The notes: generated by a model not told the origin, from the letters alone. A DNA stretch of 64,000 bases from Arion vulgaris (GCA_020796225.1 CM036758.1:67345274-67409273), one strand, 5' to 3'; positions 43,573 through 54,870 are shown, counted from the stretch's first letter. Made by a program: numbers and translations.

Positions 43573-43860
43573 CTTTCAGCTCATATATAAGTCTTTTCTC
43601 AAAAGACTCTGCGCCCTTTCGTAATTTGGCTTTCCACACAACTCTGTCATCAGCTAGTCGTTTCCATGTGCTGGAACCTATAGAAAAGTTTTTCATTGAG
43701 GTTTTGCAGACATCTTTATATCTGAGCAGTGGTCTGCCCTGGTGCCTCTTCCACTCCGAAAGTTCACAGAACATTTGTTTTGGTATGCGAGAAGTTTTCA
43801 TTCTTCTCACATGCCCCAACTATCTTAGTCGTCTACTGCTGAGCATGCCCATGATGAAAG
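43541..43860 (-). pseudogene. LINE C-terminal fragment (RIPKQ type)
   Basis: Minus strand: GHVRRMKTSRIPKQMFCELS, GRPLLRYKDVCKTSMKNFSI, then SSTWKRLADDRVVWKAKLRK. This is a widespread C-terminal block of animal LINEs; the same lineage occurs at 63760-64000. The 92-residue frame is open but lacks the reverse transcriptase. 43861-44335 shows nothing recognised. Confidence 0.8.
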
Positions 43861-44339
43861 GCTGGTTTGTGCATTGCAGTGCTTCCATATGTTCCATATA
43901 GTTAGGTGTATATGGTGGTGTATTGATGAGCTAGTATTCTTCTCTGCAGAGAATACAGTAGCGTCCTCGGTGAACACACTCTGCAAACATTAAACTGATT
44001 AAACTAATAATTACTATATTTCTTGTTTAGACAATGCATGCAGCCTTGTATTGAATTCACAAGAGTCTTATTCATTATTTACATCAATGCAATTGTGTGT
44101 CTAATTAGTTTAAGAACAAATTAGTTATTGGTTATTGGGACTCCATAGTACTCGGGACAGACAAGTATATGACCAGGCTCCACCAGCAGGTGTCGACGTT
44201 TTTGTGTGACAAGCTAGTTTAATTAAAACAAATTAAATTCCAAATTTAAATACCTGTGCTGTTTTCAGACCGACGGCTGTCTTTGATGTCTGTTTGTTTG
44301 CATGTAATCTATAAATGTGTTGTCAATTTCACATTAGAA

Positions 44340-44560
44340 ATAGAGGGTCTAACGACGAATGATTGACTTCATTGCACTGGGTTTTACCCCATCTCACTCG
44401 GTCCCTTTCCGCAGAAATGATACGCCATCTACAGAGAGTATTGGGAAAAAGATCAAACTCTGTAACGGGAAAAAAATATGTTGCGTGAATACAACGATGT
44501 GGTCGGGATTCGAACCCACGACTTTGGGAATGCAAGGCAGCGGCTTAGCTTTAATTAGAT
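44340..44560 (-). mobile_element. SINE-B, reverse
   Basis: agggtctaacgacgaatgat, ttgcactgggttttacccca, B-box-like gtgggttcgaatcccg on the minus strand, A-box side ggcagcggcttagcttt. The Leu/Val/Asp middle (gagatccctaggattgtt) is replaced by a diverged stretch at 44455-44485. Confidence 0.75.
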
Positions 44561-44570
44561 ACAGAGAATT

Positions 44571-44695
44571 GCCCGAGTGATTACCCGGGGCTCAAATTCG
44601 GGGTGTAAAGAATAGAACCACTATTACTTGCCATGCATGTAAGAGGCGACTAAGGAGGTTTGCTGAAATCGGATGCACGTGTCCGCTAGGAATGC
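44571..44695 (+). mobile_element. SINE-C/A-type head fragment
   Basis: tgcccgagtgattacccggg, gggtgtaaagaatagaacca, taagaggcgactaaggaggt and gctgaaatcggatgcacgtg. Truncated after the head. 44696-45200 has open but unrecognised frames (e.g. 44692-44958) with some LINE-like basic composition. Confidence 0.7.
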
Positions 44696-45204
44696 TAACC
44701 CGAAACAAATGCTTGCAGAAAACGGATGTACCATGTCGTAAGGCGCATATCATGGTGCAACGACCCCCCGCAATGAGGAATGGGATAACGGATTCTACAG
44801 TCGCCGATCTGCCTAGGAGATTTAGCTACGCAGTAAGAATGTCAGACCTACCATCACGAGGATGGCCAAAACTTACTGCGGGAAGTGGTCGGTACAAACG
44901 GGGAAGGAGAAATCATAGGAATTATATCCTACAGAACTTCCCCAGTATGCAGACTTGAGAGGAAAGAGGAGGCCCACTTACACAAGCGTCCAAGACAAAC
45001 TGTATGGCGTGGCTGATAATCTTAGGCAGACGGCTGCCTTTATTAGAGAATCCGAAATCCCAATCTAGTGAGAACGCAGAAGAAAAGAAGACAAGAGACT
45101 CACATGAGATTGAAAATATAGATTCTTTAATGTGCAGAGTAGAGATAGACGAAACTGCTTCGTGAAGTGTGTCTTTATCTAGTTCTGTTGGGAAGCGCCA
45201 ATAG

Positions 45205-45660
45205 GGCTAGGTAAACAGAACTGGGTTCGAAAACGAATACTCCAGTGCTATATTGATCCAATATTTCTGTATGGCAGCGAATCATGGACAATGAACAAAC
45301 AATCAATACGATCATTGGAAGCCACAGAGATGTGGTTTTACAGAAGAATGTTGAAAATTCTATGGACAGCAAAGAAAACAAATGAGGTTTTAAATCAGGT
45401 CTGCACACAAAGAAACCTCATCAAAAGAATACGAATCCGACAATCAAGGTTCTTCGGACATATAATGCGAAAAGAAGGTTTAGAACATTTGGTAACAACC
45501 GGTAAAATTCAATGAAGGAGAGATCGCGGAAGACAGAGGGAGAAGATGTTGGATGGTTGGACACAAGATCGACGTCAGAACTGATTACATGTACCAAGGA
45601 GAGAGAGTTGTGGAGAGACATGATCGCCTACGCCGGCAGGCATGGTACTTGATTGATTGA
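45205..45660 (+). pseudogene. LINE post-RT pseudogene
   Basis: Begins around LQCYIDPIFLYGSESWTMNK (RT thumb-end block YG.E.W), then ATEMWFYRRMLKILWTAKKT, LIKRIRIRQSRFFGHIMRKE, and after a TGA, RDRGRQREKMLDGW and a stop-interrupted end. The last part recurs at 54645-54870. The lineage differs from LINE-w. Confidence 0.75.
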
Positions 45661-45689
45661 AACAGAACTAGATCTTCAAATTTGTTTGC

Positions 45690-45790
45690 TATACTTCAGC
45701 TACATGTTTACCACTCTTTGTCGCCTCTATGTGGTTTGCGCTTTAGAACGTGAGTTCGTTGTGCCAGTCAGGCGCTTACAGACTCGTAGG
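45690..45790 (-). mobile_element. Diverged SINE-A fragment, reverse (tentative)
   Basis: tttaccactctttgtcgcct, atgtggtttgcgctttagaa, gttgtgccagtcaggcgctt resemble the tail half of reversed SINE-A. Confidence 0.45.
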
Positions 45791-45879
45791 GCCAACTCAT
45801 CACGTTTCTGGATGCATTCTATTCCGGTTCGCTTCCCTAAACATAGTGACATACACAAAACCTGACCTGTGGGAATCCA

Positions 45880-46172
45880 TCCCTCTATGCGAGCTAGAGC
45901 TCTGTTAACCCTGGACCCTACGGTCAAAGTTTTTCAGTCTTCACCACTGGAAGGCTGGGTTGGCTTGTGTTTTCTGCGGGACATCAGCAGGCTGCTAATT
46001 TTAAGTTTTAGTCCAATCGGTACCCGATTGAGGCTGGGTCGACCTGAGAGTCGTATGGTCAGAAAAAATGTCACTCCCACTGTGATATGTAATCAAGGGA
46101 CCACGCGTCCACGAAACAAGTGCATAAACCACTACGCTATCTTATATATCTCTACAAGATAGGCCCACAGTA
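45880..46172 (-). mobile_element. SINE-D, reverse
   Basis: tgaggctgggtcgacctgag, tcactcccactgtgatatgt and aaccactacgctatc at the right end. On the minus strand the right end gives A-box-like gatagcgtagtggttta. The left portion (aatccatccctctatgcgag) is not in the other copies. 46173-46475 is anonymous. Confidence 0.6.
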
Positions 46173-46475
46173 TCAGACATCGTCTATTTTCTGTCATTTT
46201 CGGGCGATAGTGTAATGTACGTGGATGTGCTGTTAAAGCAAGTCTATCTGTTCTTCCATTACTGTGAATACCAGCATGTCCAGAACGTTATATCAACGTA
46301 AACCCTCGAAGATTGAAAGCCTCGATAGACGACATTTACCCATACTGCAACCTGCCATTTTGGATCTTCTCATTTGAGCTCTTGTGAAAGAAATTGAGCG
46401 GGATGGTGATTGGAACCAATTCTCTCAGTAAGGAAGAATAAATTAAACTTATTATTATTACACTACCTCGGTACC

Positions 46476-46745
46476 TTTCTTCTTCTTCTTTGAACACTCC
46501 ACGTCGACAACTTGTTAACCACGCTGTGTGATTTGTATGTGATCTGAGCTTAAGAGCGATTGTACGTTGTGCCAGTTATGCACCTACAAGTAGTTCAGCA
46601 CATCCGATTTCTGCGATGCTTTTTATTTACTAGGGTAGCTTCCTAGGTCCTACATCAGTCGCCTCTTACGACATGTCTTGTAGGTTGCAGTGGTACTATT
46701 CTTTGCTTCCCTTGCGGGCCCCGGTACCACACAGGCGGTACATTT
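46476..46745 (-). mobile_element. SINE-A, reverse, full length
   Basis: Tail side tttcttcttcttctttgaac, then cgacaacttgttaaccacgc, cacctacaagtagttcagca, actagggtagcttcctaggt, tcgcctcttacgacatgtct and head cttgcgggccccggtaccac. Confidence 0.85.
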
Positions 46746-46847
46746 CTTTCAATCTCCATCCTTATATCATAGACTATAGCCTTGTCTTGTGGTCTTAGCA
46801 GACTGTAGAATGTTAAATGCCGGTCACTTCACATTCCTACTTAAGTA

Positions 46848-46900
46848 TGCAGGAGGTAGGGTGACCAGTTCGTTTATTCTTTTGTGAAATGTCTTTCTTT
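46848..46900 (-). mobile_element. SINE-H fragment
   Basis: gtatgcaggaggtagggtga ccagttcg matches the end of the repeat at 8455. Confidence 0.45.
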
Positions 46901-46994
46901 TACATGAATTCAAAGTCTGAACCTTTTTTTTTTTTGCTTCGAAAATCGAACGCTCTCTATTCGTGGCGCTACTTCATCCCAGTCTCTACATCGA

Positions 46995-47165
46995 TCTATC
47001 TATCTATCTATCGATCGATCGATCTATCTGTCTGTCTGTCGATCTGTCTATATATCTATCTTATATAATCTAATCCTATCTATCTGTCTGTCTCTATCTG
47101 CCTCTCTGTCTGTATATCTATCTTTCTATTTATCTATCTGTGAATCTGTCTATATATATATATCC
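46995..47165. repeat. CTAT/CTGT/CGAT tetranucleotide microsatellite
   Basis: Interrupted runs of ctat, cgat and ctgt, ending in a short (TA)n. Confidence 0.95.
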
Positions 47166-47676
47166 TCTTCAAGTCCCGTTTGACACATAAGCTTTCCACA
47201 ATAGATTTCCATTGTTGCCGCTCTGCCGCTGTTCTACTAATAGATCCCCACGCCAGGTCTCAATCCTTCAACTAGTTTCCCCACTAAGTTTCCTTTAATA
47301 TCAGTTGTCCTGTCTAAACTTATTTTATGTATATTGATTGAGACAACTTTTGCTCTCCATTATTACAGCACACACAAAAATGGACGTTAATGTTGGGAAT
47401 AGACAAAAATACAGCATCTATTTTTGGATAGAGGAGGGCATGTTATCTCCAAAATATGCTGCGGGTTTTTCAGAGAGGGGGAGTTTTGAACGTAATATTT
47501 ATTTTCAACCGGTTAGAAATAGGAAGGATGTGCTTGTCTCTATTCTCAGAATGGATACACAGCTCCACATTTATTTGACATCCAATTTATTTGATATGCA
47601 AATTGGAATAAGACTTACTTGGCTTAAAACTGAAGGGTTTTTTCTTGGAATATTAAGACTAACAGGCGTACAAACT

Positions 47677-47677
<1 letters not shown>
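47166..47677 (+). other. Unrecognised open frame, probably not a gene
   Basis: A forward frame 47338-47844 reads MRQLLLSIITAHTKMDVNVG... and runs into a (TA)n tract. Its first ~110 residues show no motif, and its start is a TTG-type codon. No splice or promoter context was seen. Confidence 0.25.

Positions 47678-47744
<67 letters not shown>
47678..47744. repeat. (TA)n microsatellite
   Basis: About 33 TA units with one interruption, adjoining a SINE-A where its GAA tail would be. Confidence 0.95.
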
Positions 47745-47746
<2 letters not shown>

Positions 47747-47930
47747 TATGTGATCCGAGCCTAATAGCGATTGTACGTGGTGCCAGTTATGCACCTACAA
47801 GTAGGCCAGCACATTCAATTTCTGCGACGCTTTTATTTTACTAAGGTAGTTTCCTATGCCCCTACCTCAGTCGCTCTTCTAGGTCGCAGTGTTACTATTC
47901 TTTGCTCCTCTTGCGGGTCCCGACAACACA
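47745..47930 (-). mobile_element. SINE-A, reverse, tail replaced by (TA)n
   Basis: cgtatgtgatccgagcctaa, ttgtacgtggtgccagttat, aagtaggccagcacattcaa, ttgcgggtcccgacaacaca. The GAA tail side is missing. Confidence 0.8.
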
Positions 47931-48178
47931 TGGGCTCGATCTCAATGGCGAAGATGTTAAGTCGCTTATCTGTCGTATTGAAAGTTGTAGGTTTGAATCT
48001 GGACTGAGACACTTGTGCAATTTTTTCATGAGATCCCCGGGATTGTTGCCAGAGCTACGGTGTTCATGCTTTGTGCAATGTTTTCGGCAGATTGCATTTC
48101 ATCTCTGCCGACAGGGGCGGAATCATATGGGAAACCTGGTGCAATGAAGTCAATGCTTCGCCTTCGGACCCTTTAGGA
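47931..48178 (+). mobile_element. SINE-B, forward
   Basis: A-box-like tggcgaagatgttaagtc, B-box-like aggtttgaatctgg, gagatccccgggattgttgc, aaacctggtgcaatgaagtc, ccttcggacccttt. It starts immediately after the SINE-A head. 48179-48461 is anonymous (gatgatgatg run near 48258). Confidence 0.8.
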
Positions 48179-48461
48179 CTATGTTTGAGCTAGAAAGACA
48201 GGCACATGATCGAATAGAGTTGACATGTTTTGTCGCTACTGTGTGTCGCTGCGGGTGATGATGATGGTGACGATGATGATGATTAACGTCAACTTCTTCC
48301 ACATACTGATATTTCTGTCAACCAACAGTGTCCAACTTGGCGCCAGCGAGCACCATGCCCGTGTCATACATTCATGCCACCCTATTCATGCTCATATCAG
48401 ACTCTACCTGCTTTACGGTTAATATTCAACCTAACTGCTGATATCTTAAATATAAAATCTC

Positions 48462-48650
48462 TCTATTGGTTATTGGTTACTAAACTGACGTCATTGTACT
48501 CCGGGCAGACACATAGGTGCTCAGTCTCCTCCAACATATATCGAAGAGTATGCATACTGATGGTTCCCGTGGCTCGCTGATTAAACACACTCCTCACTCT
48601 GCCCTTCAGACATGCAGTTCTACTTGTTCTTAGATCTGTCTATGCAACGA
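48462..48650 (+). mobile_element. SINE-F-like dispersed repeat
   Basis: ctattggttattggttacta, aactgacgtcattgtactcc, aggtgctcagtctcctccaa, gattaaacacactcctcact. Confidence 0.7.
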
Positions 48651-48710
48651 TCAAATATTGATTTTCTAATATTGATCTACTTATGAAACATTTATTAATA
48701 TCACCATAAT

Positions 48711-48992
48711 CATTGCACTTCATTGAGTAACCATCTGTGCTCCAATATCTTTCTTACACATAAAGACCTCAGCGACAGTTCATTGCACTTCATTGAGTAA
48801 CCATCTGTGCTCCAATATCTTTCTTACACATGAAGATCTCAGCGACAGTTCATTGCACTTCATTGAGTAACCATCTGTGCTCCAATATCTTTCTTACACA
48901 TGAAGATCTCAGCGGCAGTTCATTGCACTTCATTGAGTAACCATCTGTGCTCCAATATATTTCTTACACATGAAGATATCAGCGGCAGTTCG
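48711..48992. repeat. 70-bp tandem repeat, 4 copies
   Basis: cattgcacttcattgagtaa at 48711, 48781, 48851 and 48921; each unit ends agatctcagcg(a/g)cagtt. Identity is very high. The first half resembles the cattgcact(c/t)cgga...cataggtgctc part of SINE-F, so the unit may derive from it. Confidence 0.9.
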
Positions 48993-49069
48993 CTGTGCAC
49001 AAATGTCATTTAGATGATGGAAATATTTTGTAGGAATAAAAAAAAAAATTACCAACGAATATTGCCCGG

Positions 49070-49315
49070 GCAGTGCAGTGGCTTTCCTGTTTGCTCTATT
49101 CGATTTTGAGCTGCCTGGTTCTTTTACGTACCCAACTAGATCACGGTACCTACGTTTTATCGTCCATCTTCGATAGGACTAGTAACTCGATCTCACTTAC
49201 ACTGAGATCATGAATTTTTGGAAAAATATCGCGATGGATTTACGAGGGAGCGAACAGAGTACCTTTGGTTCGAGAGGCGAGCATCTAACCTCTACGCCGT
49301 AGATACCCCTCCTAA
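49070..49315 (-). mobile_element. SINE-G, reverse
   Basis: gttcttttacgtacccaact, atctcacttacactgagatc and ggttcgagaggcgagcatct, the reverse of 7845-8095. 49316-49985 holds anonymous AT-rich sequence; the forward frame 49744-49974 has no motif. Confidence 0.65.
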
Positions 49316-49987
49316 ACATTGTCCACATAAACACGAATCATACAAGCCTTGATTTTCTAATAATATTATCTCTCTTGTGTGTTATTTATTAAAACAACAC
49401 TGACATTTACAATTTACCCACTTCATTGAGTAAAAATCATTTCCGGCTTTTTATCGTGAAATGCTCATATAGATCATGCAATGCTTCGTTGACATTGCAA
49501 ATTAATATTTTTAATATTTTACCCATCAAAGCGACAGAAATCTTTATTTCGATGAGAGAGAAGAAAAAAAGTATAGAATATTAGTTAAAATTTGTTTTTA
49601 CTGGATTTTTAAAAAAAATGTTTTCCTTCTTAATTAAATTTGGGCCGGACTTGGATCATTTTTATCGGCCTCAACTGCGTCTAAACTTGTCTGTGACTTC
49701 ACAATTTCCTTTTCAGATCCTTGGTAAATAGGCTAAGTCTTTTTTGTATATGCATAGCGGTTTTCTCAGAATGGTATTGAGAACTTCTAAGATCGCAATC
49801 GTGCGCCGTCATAAACATTCTCTTGATCAATCGAAAAGTATAATAGGATTTCTGTCAGACCAAAGAATTATTTCTCCGTTGCTGGTGTTGTTGTGGTTGC
49901 TGTTTCTAATCCCCAAGGAAATACGATTGTGCACTCTTGACTGCCTGAACGAACATGAGGATATTGGCTCATAAACAACTGTCGTTA

Positions 49988-50205
49988 CTGACTGTAGTAC
50001 CGCTTTTTAGGGCAGTGTAGGACAGGTGGGAAGAGAGCCCGAGGAGCGTAATGACTAGTGCAGTCGCCGCGAAGATTTTCAGGTTAGGATTTTTAATTTA
50101 CGCCCACAACGCCAAAAAACAACAACTTGACCTTATCGGGAATCGAACACAAGTCTCCTGCGTGGGAGCCGCGTTCTAATCTATTCGGCCAGTAGACGCT
50201 CCTCA
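49988..50205 (-). mobile_element. SINE-E (tRNA-headed), reverse, near full length
   Basis: Minus strand: ggagcgtctactggccgaat (A box), ttgtgttcgattcccgataa (B box), then tcctaacctgaaaatcttcg, gcgactgcactagtcattac and cagtaacgacag. The tRNA-like head keeps a CCCACGC anticodon-arm-like stretch, but the body makes it a SINE and not a tRNA gene. Confidence 0.8.
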
Positions 50206-50329
50206 TAATGAAATGAAAATCATGGCATATCCTTTACAGGACGTCGCCAGCAACCACAGTAAACGAGTCATAGATTTTTCTAGGCACCACTTATACGCTC
50301 AGTAGTTTGCCATTACTTTCTGAGCGGTG

Positions 50330-50465
50330 AGGTCTATTTTTACCTTTATAAAAAACCCACGGAAACGAATTTGCTTCCAAATTTGCCAACTGTGGGGTTT
50401 GAACCAGGTACGCTTGGGTTTGTGAGCGAGCTCACTACCGCTTGAGTTCCAGACCTCATAAACAC
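50330..50465 (-). mobile_element. tRNA-like repeat (single copy in window)
   Basis: Minus strand: aactcaagcggtagtgagct (A-box-like) and acctggttcaaaccccacag (B-box-like), about 35 bases apart. Possibly another SINE head or a tRNA relic; no second copy to prove it. Confidence 0.4.
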
Positions 50466-50711
50466 TTAAAAACAATGTTATTTCCATGATCCTGGATTGA
50501 CTCACTGCGTCTGGATACGAGGGTATTTCTAGACCGGGTACTTGTGTGCTCTTTGTACTCTGTGTCATTCCGTGCATCTTTTATTTCTTGTTTGTTTCTA
50601 TTGTTTCCATTGTATCTTAATAGCATTGCCTTTTGAGACGTACTCTCTTTTAGTAATCTACGTATGTGACTGAACCATTTGTGTGTGTTTCTTGATGAAG
50701 TTCAGTACTGA

Positions 50712-50832
50712 TGATTAGGATTGTTCATTTATGTCCACAACAGAAAAAAATTTCTGGCCTTATCGGGAATCGAACACGAGTCTCCCGCGTGGGAGTCGGG
50801 CTCTAATTCATTCGGTCATCTGCTCTTCTGTT
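50712..50832 (-). mobile_element. SINE-E head fragment, reverse
   Basis: cttatcgggaatcgaacacg, agtctcccgcgtgggagtcg, ctaattcattcggtcatctg. Body absent. 50833-51125 is anonymous. Confidence 0.7.
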
Positions 50833-51129
50833 CTATAACCATTAATAATCAGTTTATGTACGGTCGACTCCATATTTGATCATCCCAGTGCTGGACAAAT
50901 TGCTCCTATTCACTACAATTTCTAAAACATTGGAACGATGTGTCAGTTAACTGACAGATGACGGAAACAGATCGGTCTAAATTTGCAGTGAAGCGAAAAG
51001 TTTTGGGAGATGGCCAATCAGTGAAACACAACCCGTACGGAAGTAATGGTCTTAACGTTGTCGAGAAGTGAAGAAACGAGTTAGGAAGTAGAAGTGTTCA
51101 GTTCTTGTTACTGGCTCAGATTGTGACTT

Positions 51130-51325
51130 AATTTAAACCGACTTGGGAGTCCATCCACTTTGGTTACAGTTAAACCGACTTGGATGTCCAGTCACTTTGT
51201 TTACATTTAAACCGACATGGGTGTCCAGTCACCTGGGTCACATTTAAACCGATTTAGGAGTCCAGTCACTTGGGTCACATTTAAACCGACATGGGTGTCC
51301 AGTCACTCTGTTTACATTTCTATCA
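51130..51325. repeat. 36-bp minisatellite, 5 copies
   Basis: Unit tttaaaccgacttgggagtc, cagtcactttggttaca, with gacatgggtgt and gatttaggagt variants at 51131, 51169, 51207, 51245 and 51280. Confidence 0.9.
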
Positions 51326-51344
51326 ATATATATATATATATATA

Positions 51345-51580
51345 TATAGAAAGTAAAGGTACATATTTCATACCATAAGGTATATTAGGGAATAGGTGTT
51401 AGATCCATATTTTTTTCATTGACCATCGGCACACGATGAGTGATATGGTAAACATAGCACCGGCCGCCTTCTGAGACTGGGTCGACCTGAGAGTCATTAT
51501 GGCAGGAATATATCCAATCCCACTGTGAAATTAAACCCACTAACAACTTCAATATCGCGATTGTCTTAATTTATCTCGCT
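51345..51580 (-). mobile_element. SINE-D
   Basis: agaaagtaaaggtacatatt, ccatcggcacacgatgagtg, ctgggtcgacctgagagtca and ccactgtgaaattaaaccca. A (TA)n lies just left of it (51328-51348), and a (TC)n tract (51580-51630) right of it. Confidence 0.65.
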
Positions 51581-51648
51581 CTCTCTGTCTCTCTCGCTCT
51601 CTCTGTCTCTCTCTCTCTCATTCTCTCGTGCATATATACATATAAAGG

Positions 51649-51715
51649 GGAGTGTCTGGCCGAATGGTATAGAGCACAAGACCCGGGTTCAATCACAGCC
51701 AACTCTAGATAACTA
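51649..51715 (+). mobile_element. SINE-E head fragment
   Basis: gagtgtctggccgaatggta (A box) and cccgggttcaatcacagcc (B box). DR-I follows. Confidence 0.6.
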
Positions 51716-51719
51716 GGCC

Positions 51720-52038
51720 AGACAACTGACAAGGGGTTCCTGACCTAGATCAGAAAAGGGGCCGGAAAATATAGATGTTTGATAGAACACTGCAAGCTTT
51801 TTTGCAACTTTACTCAATTCTGTGAGTCTATGGTTATTTATTGGTGAAAAATATTCATAATATGGATATCCCATATTGTTAAACTGAACTTGTTGCATAA
51901 TATAACTTCGATTTAGCATTTTGTGTTGATTTTAAAATGAATTCGTCTATATACACCAATACTGGAATGCGAGGTCATGTGGTGTAGTTGGGGTCTGATT
52001 TTCCGTAATTCTTACCTGAGTCCGAAGGCCCATAAGTT
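51720..52038 (+). repeat. DR-I dispersed repeat
   Basis: gatgtttgatagaacactgc, tatggttatttattggtgaa, gatttagcattttgtgttga, aatactggaatgcgaggtca, acctgagtccgaaggcccat. Confidence 0.65.
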
Positions 52039-52039
52039 T

Positions 52040-52215
52040 ATAGTTGGCTCTGGTTCAATCCACGGTAAGGCCAATGCGTTTTTTTCTGTCCGGGACATAA
52101 AGCAAAATCCTAACTTGAACAGTTTTGCGGCAACTGCACTAGCCATTAAATTCCACCAAGCTTATGTCCCCTCTGTCATACACCGCCATTAAAAGCGGTA
52201 TTGCATACAGTAATG
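52040..52215 (+). mobile_element. SINE-E, partial
   Basis: ctctggttcaatccacggta (B box), aatcctaacttgaacagttt, ggcaactgcactagccatta, tcatacaccgccattaaaag. 52216-52620 is anonymous. Confidence 0.7.
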
Positions 52216-52630
52216 ACAGTGTATATCTCTCTATATATATATCTTTGTGATGAAGCTAGTATGTCTGTATCACTATATGCTAGACATGTCTTGGACTGCA
52301 ATTTATCTTACCAGCCTAGGTCTTTCTAGATGTAAAAAAAAAACACGTTTTCTATTTCAAAATGTTGATATTTTTTGTTTCCTTCTCTGCACCTGGTGTT
52401 TTAGCTAGCTCTTACTTTATCATTTCCCACTCCAATCTATCACAGACATCTGAGGGTATTCCCACTTGAACTATTCGTTGCAATCTCGTTGAAAGTCCCG
52501 ATAGATTGTCGTGTTCTCAAACGTTTGCTAATGTTCATTATAAGTTTTACAGTTATCCATATAACCAATGACGTATCTAATGCTCTCTCTATGTCTGGCT
52601 GTGCTTCATCTTTTGGGACATCGTTGAGAC

Positions 52631-52977
52631 CAGCGGTTCCCAAACTTTGCATTACCGTGGACCCTCAAAAGTTTCTAGATATGAAAATAGACAGGAATGA
52701 ATTATCTTTGCGTTACAATAGTAAACAATGTTCTCAGACTGCGGGAAACTTTAAGTGATCTTTCATTTTGTCTTGTCAGACATTTAGACTCCGGTCTGGT
52801 CCGGGTTCTTTGATTTCGCAACGGAACTAGTTTACCACTGTTTTTATACATATTTAAAAATTGTATTTTTCTGTTTGAAATGTCAAAGATCATAATATTT
52901 CTTCAAGCGCTCGTGGATACCCTGTGAGTACCTCCTGTACCCCCGGGGGTCCACGGACCCCAGTTTGGGAAACGCGG
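52631..52977. mobile_element. hAT-type MITE (family 3)
   Basis: 347 bp. Left end cagcggttcccaaactttgc; reversed right end ccgcgtttcccaaactgggg. Flanks gttgagac (52623-52630) and gttaagac (52978-52985), an 8-bp duplication with one mismatch. Inner palindromic part ccgtggaccc / gggtccacgg. No transposase. Confidence 0.8.
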
Positions 52978-53194
52978 GTTAAGACTAATTGCTTAGAAAG
53001 AACAAACCTCTCAGACGTAATATGATCGTGGCTGGTGTAGTGATTAACCGATACTTGTAAAAAAAATAGTATGTGTTGCAGAAATGAAAGCAAGAGATAC
53101 ACTTGTTGCATCGGGTGAAGGCAGTGAAGTCAATCTGGCAACTGGTTTCATGAATGATTGAGATCAAACCCGAAAGAAAGTTTCCATCTTCTTT

Positions 53195-53440
53195 CTTCTT
53201 TTGTCGTCATACTGCTACCGGCTTGTTGCACAGTGTCGTGGTGTGGTTTTTTCTGTTTTTGTCTTACGCTGCTCTAGTATTTTGGGTGATTAGCTATTTT
53301 TGCTTTTAGACAGGATTTTGCTATGCCGCCTATCCATTTTTTTCGCGGTCTTCCTCTCGCATTCTTTTCCGATGTTCTGTTGTAGAAGACTCAGTATACA
53401 GTGGAGTTTGGTTGGATTCTTATTAAGGGTCTCTCTCTCG
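53195..53440 (-). pseudogene. Degenerate LINE C-terminal fragment
   Basis: Second copy of the repeat at 6286-6605 (gtcgtcatactgctaccggc, gacaggattttgctatgccg, gttgtagaagactcagtata). More decayed. Confidence 0.5.
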
Positions 53441-53866
53441 CGATCGTTCTTAAGCCGTTTTTTTATCATTCTATTGTGATATATAAACAGCCAAACATCA
53501 GAACGGGATGTAATTGGAGCTCAGTGCTATGCATTGCTATGTACCCCCTAGGAAATCCAAGATCAGGGGTACAAGCGGGCAGCAATGTAAAATATCGCAA
53601 AGACACATAAAGCCCATGCTTCTCATAGGCAGATATTAAATGAGGAATAAATTTACTTAGCATTTTTCAATTATTTCTGTATTTCTTTATGTTATGCATC
53701 TTATTTATTCAGTTTTTGTGTATAGTGCGTCTACAATTTTTGTAGGACTTCAAATATGCCACGACTTCAAAAAAGTTTGAGAACCACTGTTCTAAAGTTT
53801 CGTTTTTATCGCCGAATTTTTTTAAGACTAACAAGATGTTTGTTAGGTGAAACATACCCAACAGAG
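53441..53866. other. Mostly anonymous; possible hAT end at 53770-53793
   Basis: aaaagtttgagaaccactg resembles a reversed hAT end (CAGTGGTTCTCAAACTTTT). The partner end was not found. Confidence 0.3.
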
Positions 53867-53868
53867 GA

Positions 53869-54299
53869 GTAACTTTAGACGAATGGCTGCATGCTTTCAA
53901 ACTTGTCAAAATGAAACCAAAAAGTTACACGCCTCTGCAGATATAACCCAGCTGTTTAATTTAGTGTGGAACGTCTGGCTGAATGGATTAGTGCACGGGT
54001 TCCCACGCGGGAGACCTAGGTTCAATCCACGGTACCGCCAGTGTGGTGCCGGGGCCTGCAAGGGAAATCCTAACATGAACAGTTTCGCACCGACTGCACT
54101 AGCCATGCGGCCATTAAATTCCACAGGCACATGTGCCCCCTATGTCATACACCGCCCTAAAAAGCCATATTACATGAAGTAGCGACAGTGTTTGTGTTGG
54201 GTAACTTTAGAAGAATTGCTGCATGCCTTCAAACTTGCCAAAACGAAACCCAAAAAAGTTTACGCCTCTGCATATATAACAGAGCTGTTTAATTTAGTT
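53869..54299. repeat. ~98-bp direct repeat flanking a SINE-E
   Basis: gtaactttagacgaatggct (53869) to ctgtttaatttagt (53965) recurs as gtaactttagaagaattgct (54201) to ctgtttaatttagt (54299), with a few substitutions. The interval holds the SINE-E. Far too long for a target duplication. Confidence 0.75.
53968..54195 (+). mobile_element. SINE-E, full length
   Basis: A box acgtctggctgaatggatta, hairpin-like cccacgcggga, B box taggttcaatccacggta, body aaatcctaacatgaacagtt, gactgcactagccatgcggc and end tgaagtagcgacagtg. 54301-54640 is anonymous. Confidence 0.8.
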
Positions 54300-54644
54300 T
54301 CTTCTTGGTGGATGTGAAAAGGAATTGATGAATACAAATTCCTTGTGCCTCCATCCCCCTTTTCAGCTCTCTGTGAAGAAATTAGTGTTTTGTGCGCATT
54401 CATCAGAATAGAATAGTGAGCAGTCTCTGTCTTACCTGTATTCTTGAACTTGCATGACAGGTTCAAGTGTTGCATTGCAGAAAGATAAGGTGGAAACCAT
54501 TAGCTAATGTTAGTACTTCACACCCATGCATTCTGGCACTGTTACCTGTGTTTGCTGTAATGTAATATAGCTGTGTTTATGCTCGTATTCATGTTCCAGC
54601 GGTTCTCAGCTTGTGTGTTATGCTCATTCTAAATTGCTACTGAT

Positions 54645-54870
54645 GTATCAAGGATCTTCGGGTATAAAATGCGAAGAGAAGGTTTAGAATATTTGGTGAC
54701 TACAGGTAAAATTCAGGGAAGGAGAGATCGTGAAAGACAGAGGGATAAGATGTTGGATGGCCTGACATCATGGTTCGACACACAAGATCGACATCAGAAC
54801 TGATTACATGCACCGGACAGTGAGAGTTGTGGAGATACGTGACCGCCTACGCCGGCAGGCGTGGCACTTG
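54645..54870 (+). pseudogene. LINE C-terminal fragment
   Basis: Encodes (R)IFGYKMRREGLEYLVTTGK then RDRERQRDKMLDGL, stops and the same ending as 45480-45660. Short truncated copy. Confidence 0.7.

Noticed and set aside
49988..50205. Functional tRNA gene
   Set aside because: A and B boxes are tRNA-like, but the head is fused to a repeated SINE body, and related copies lie at 52040, 53968 and 58559.
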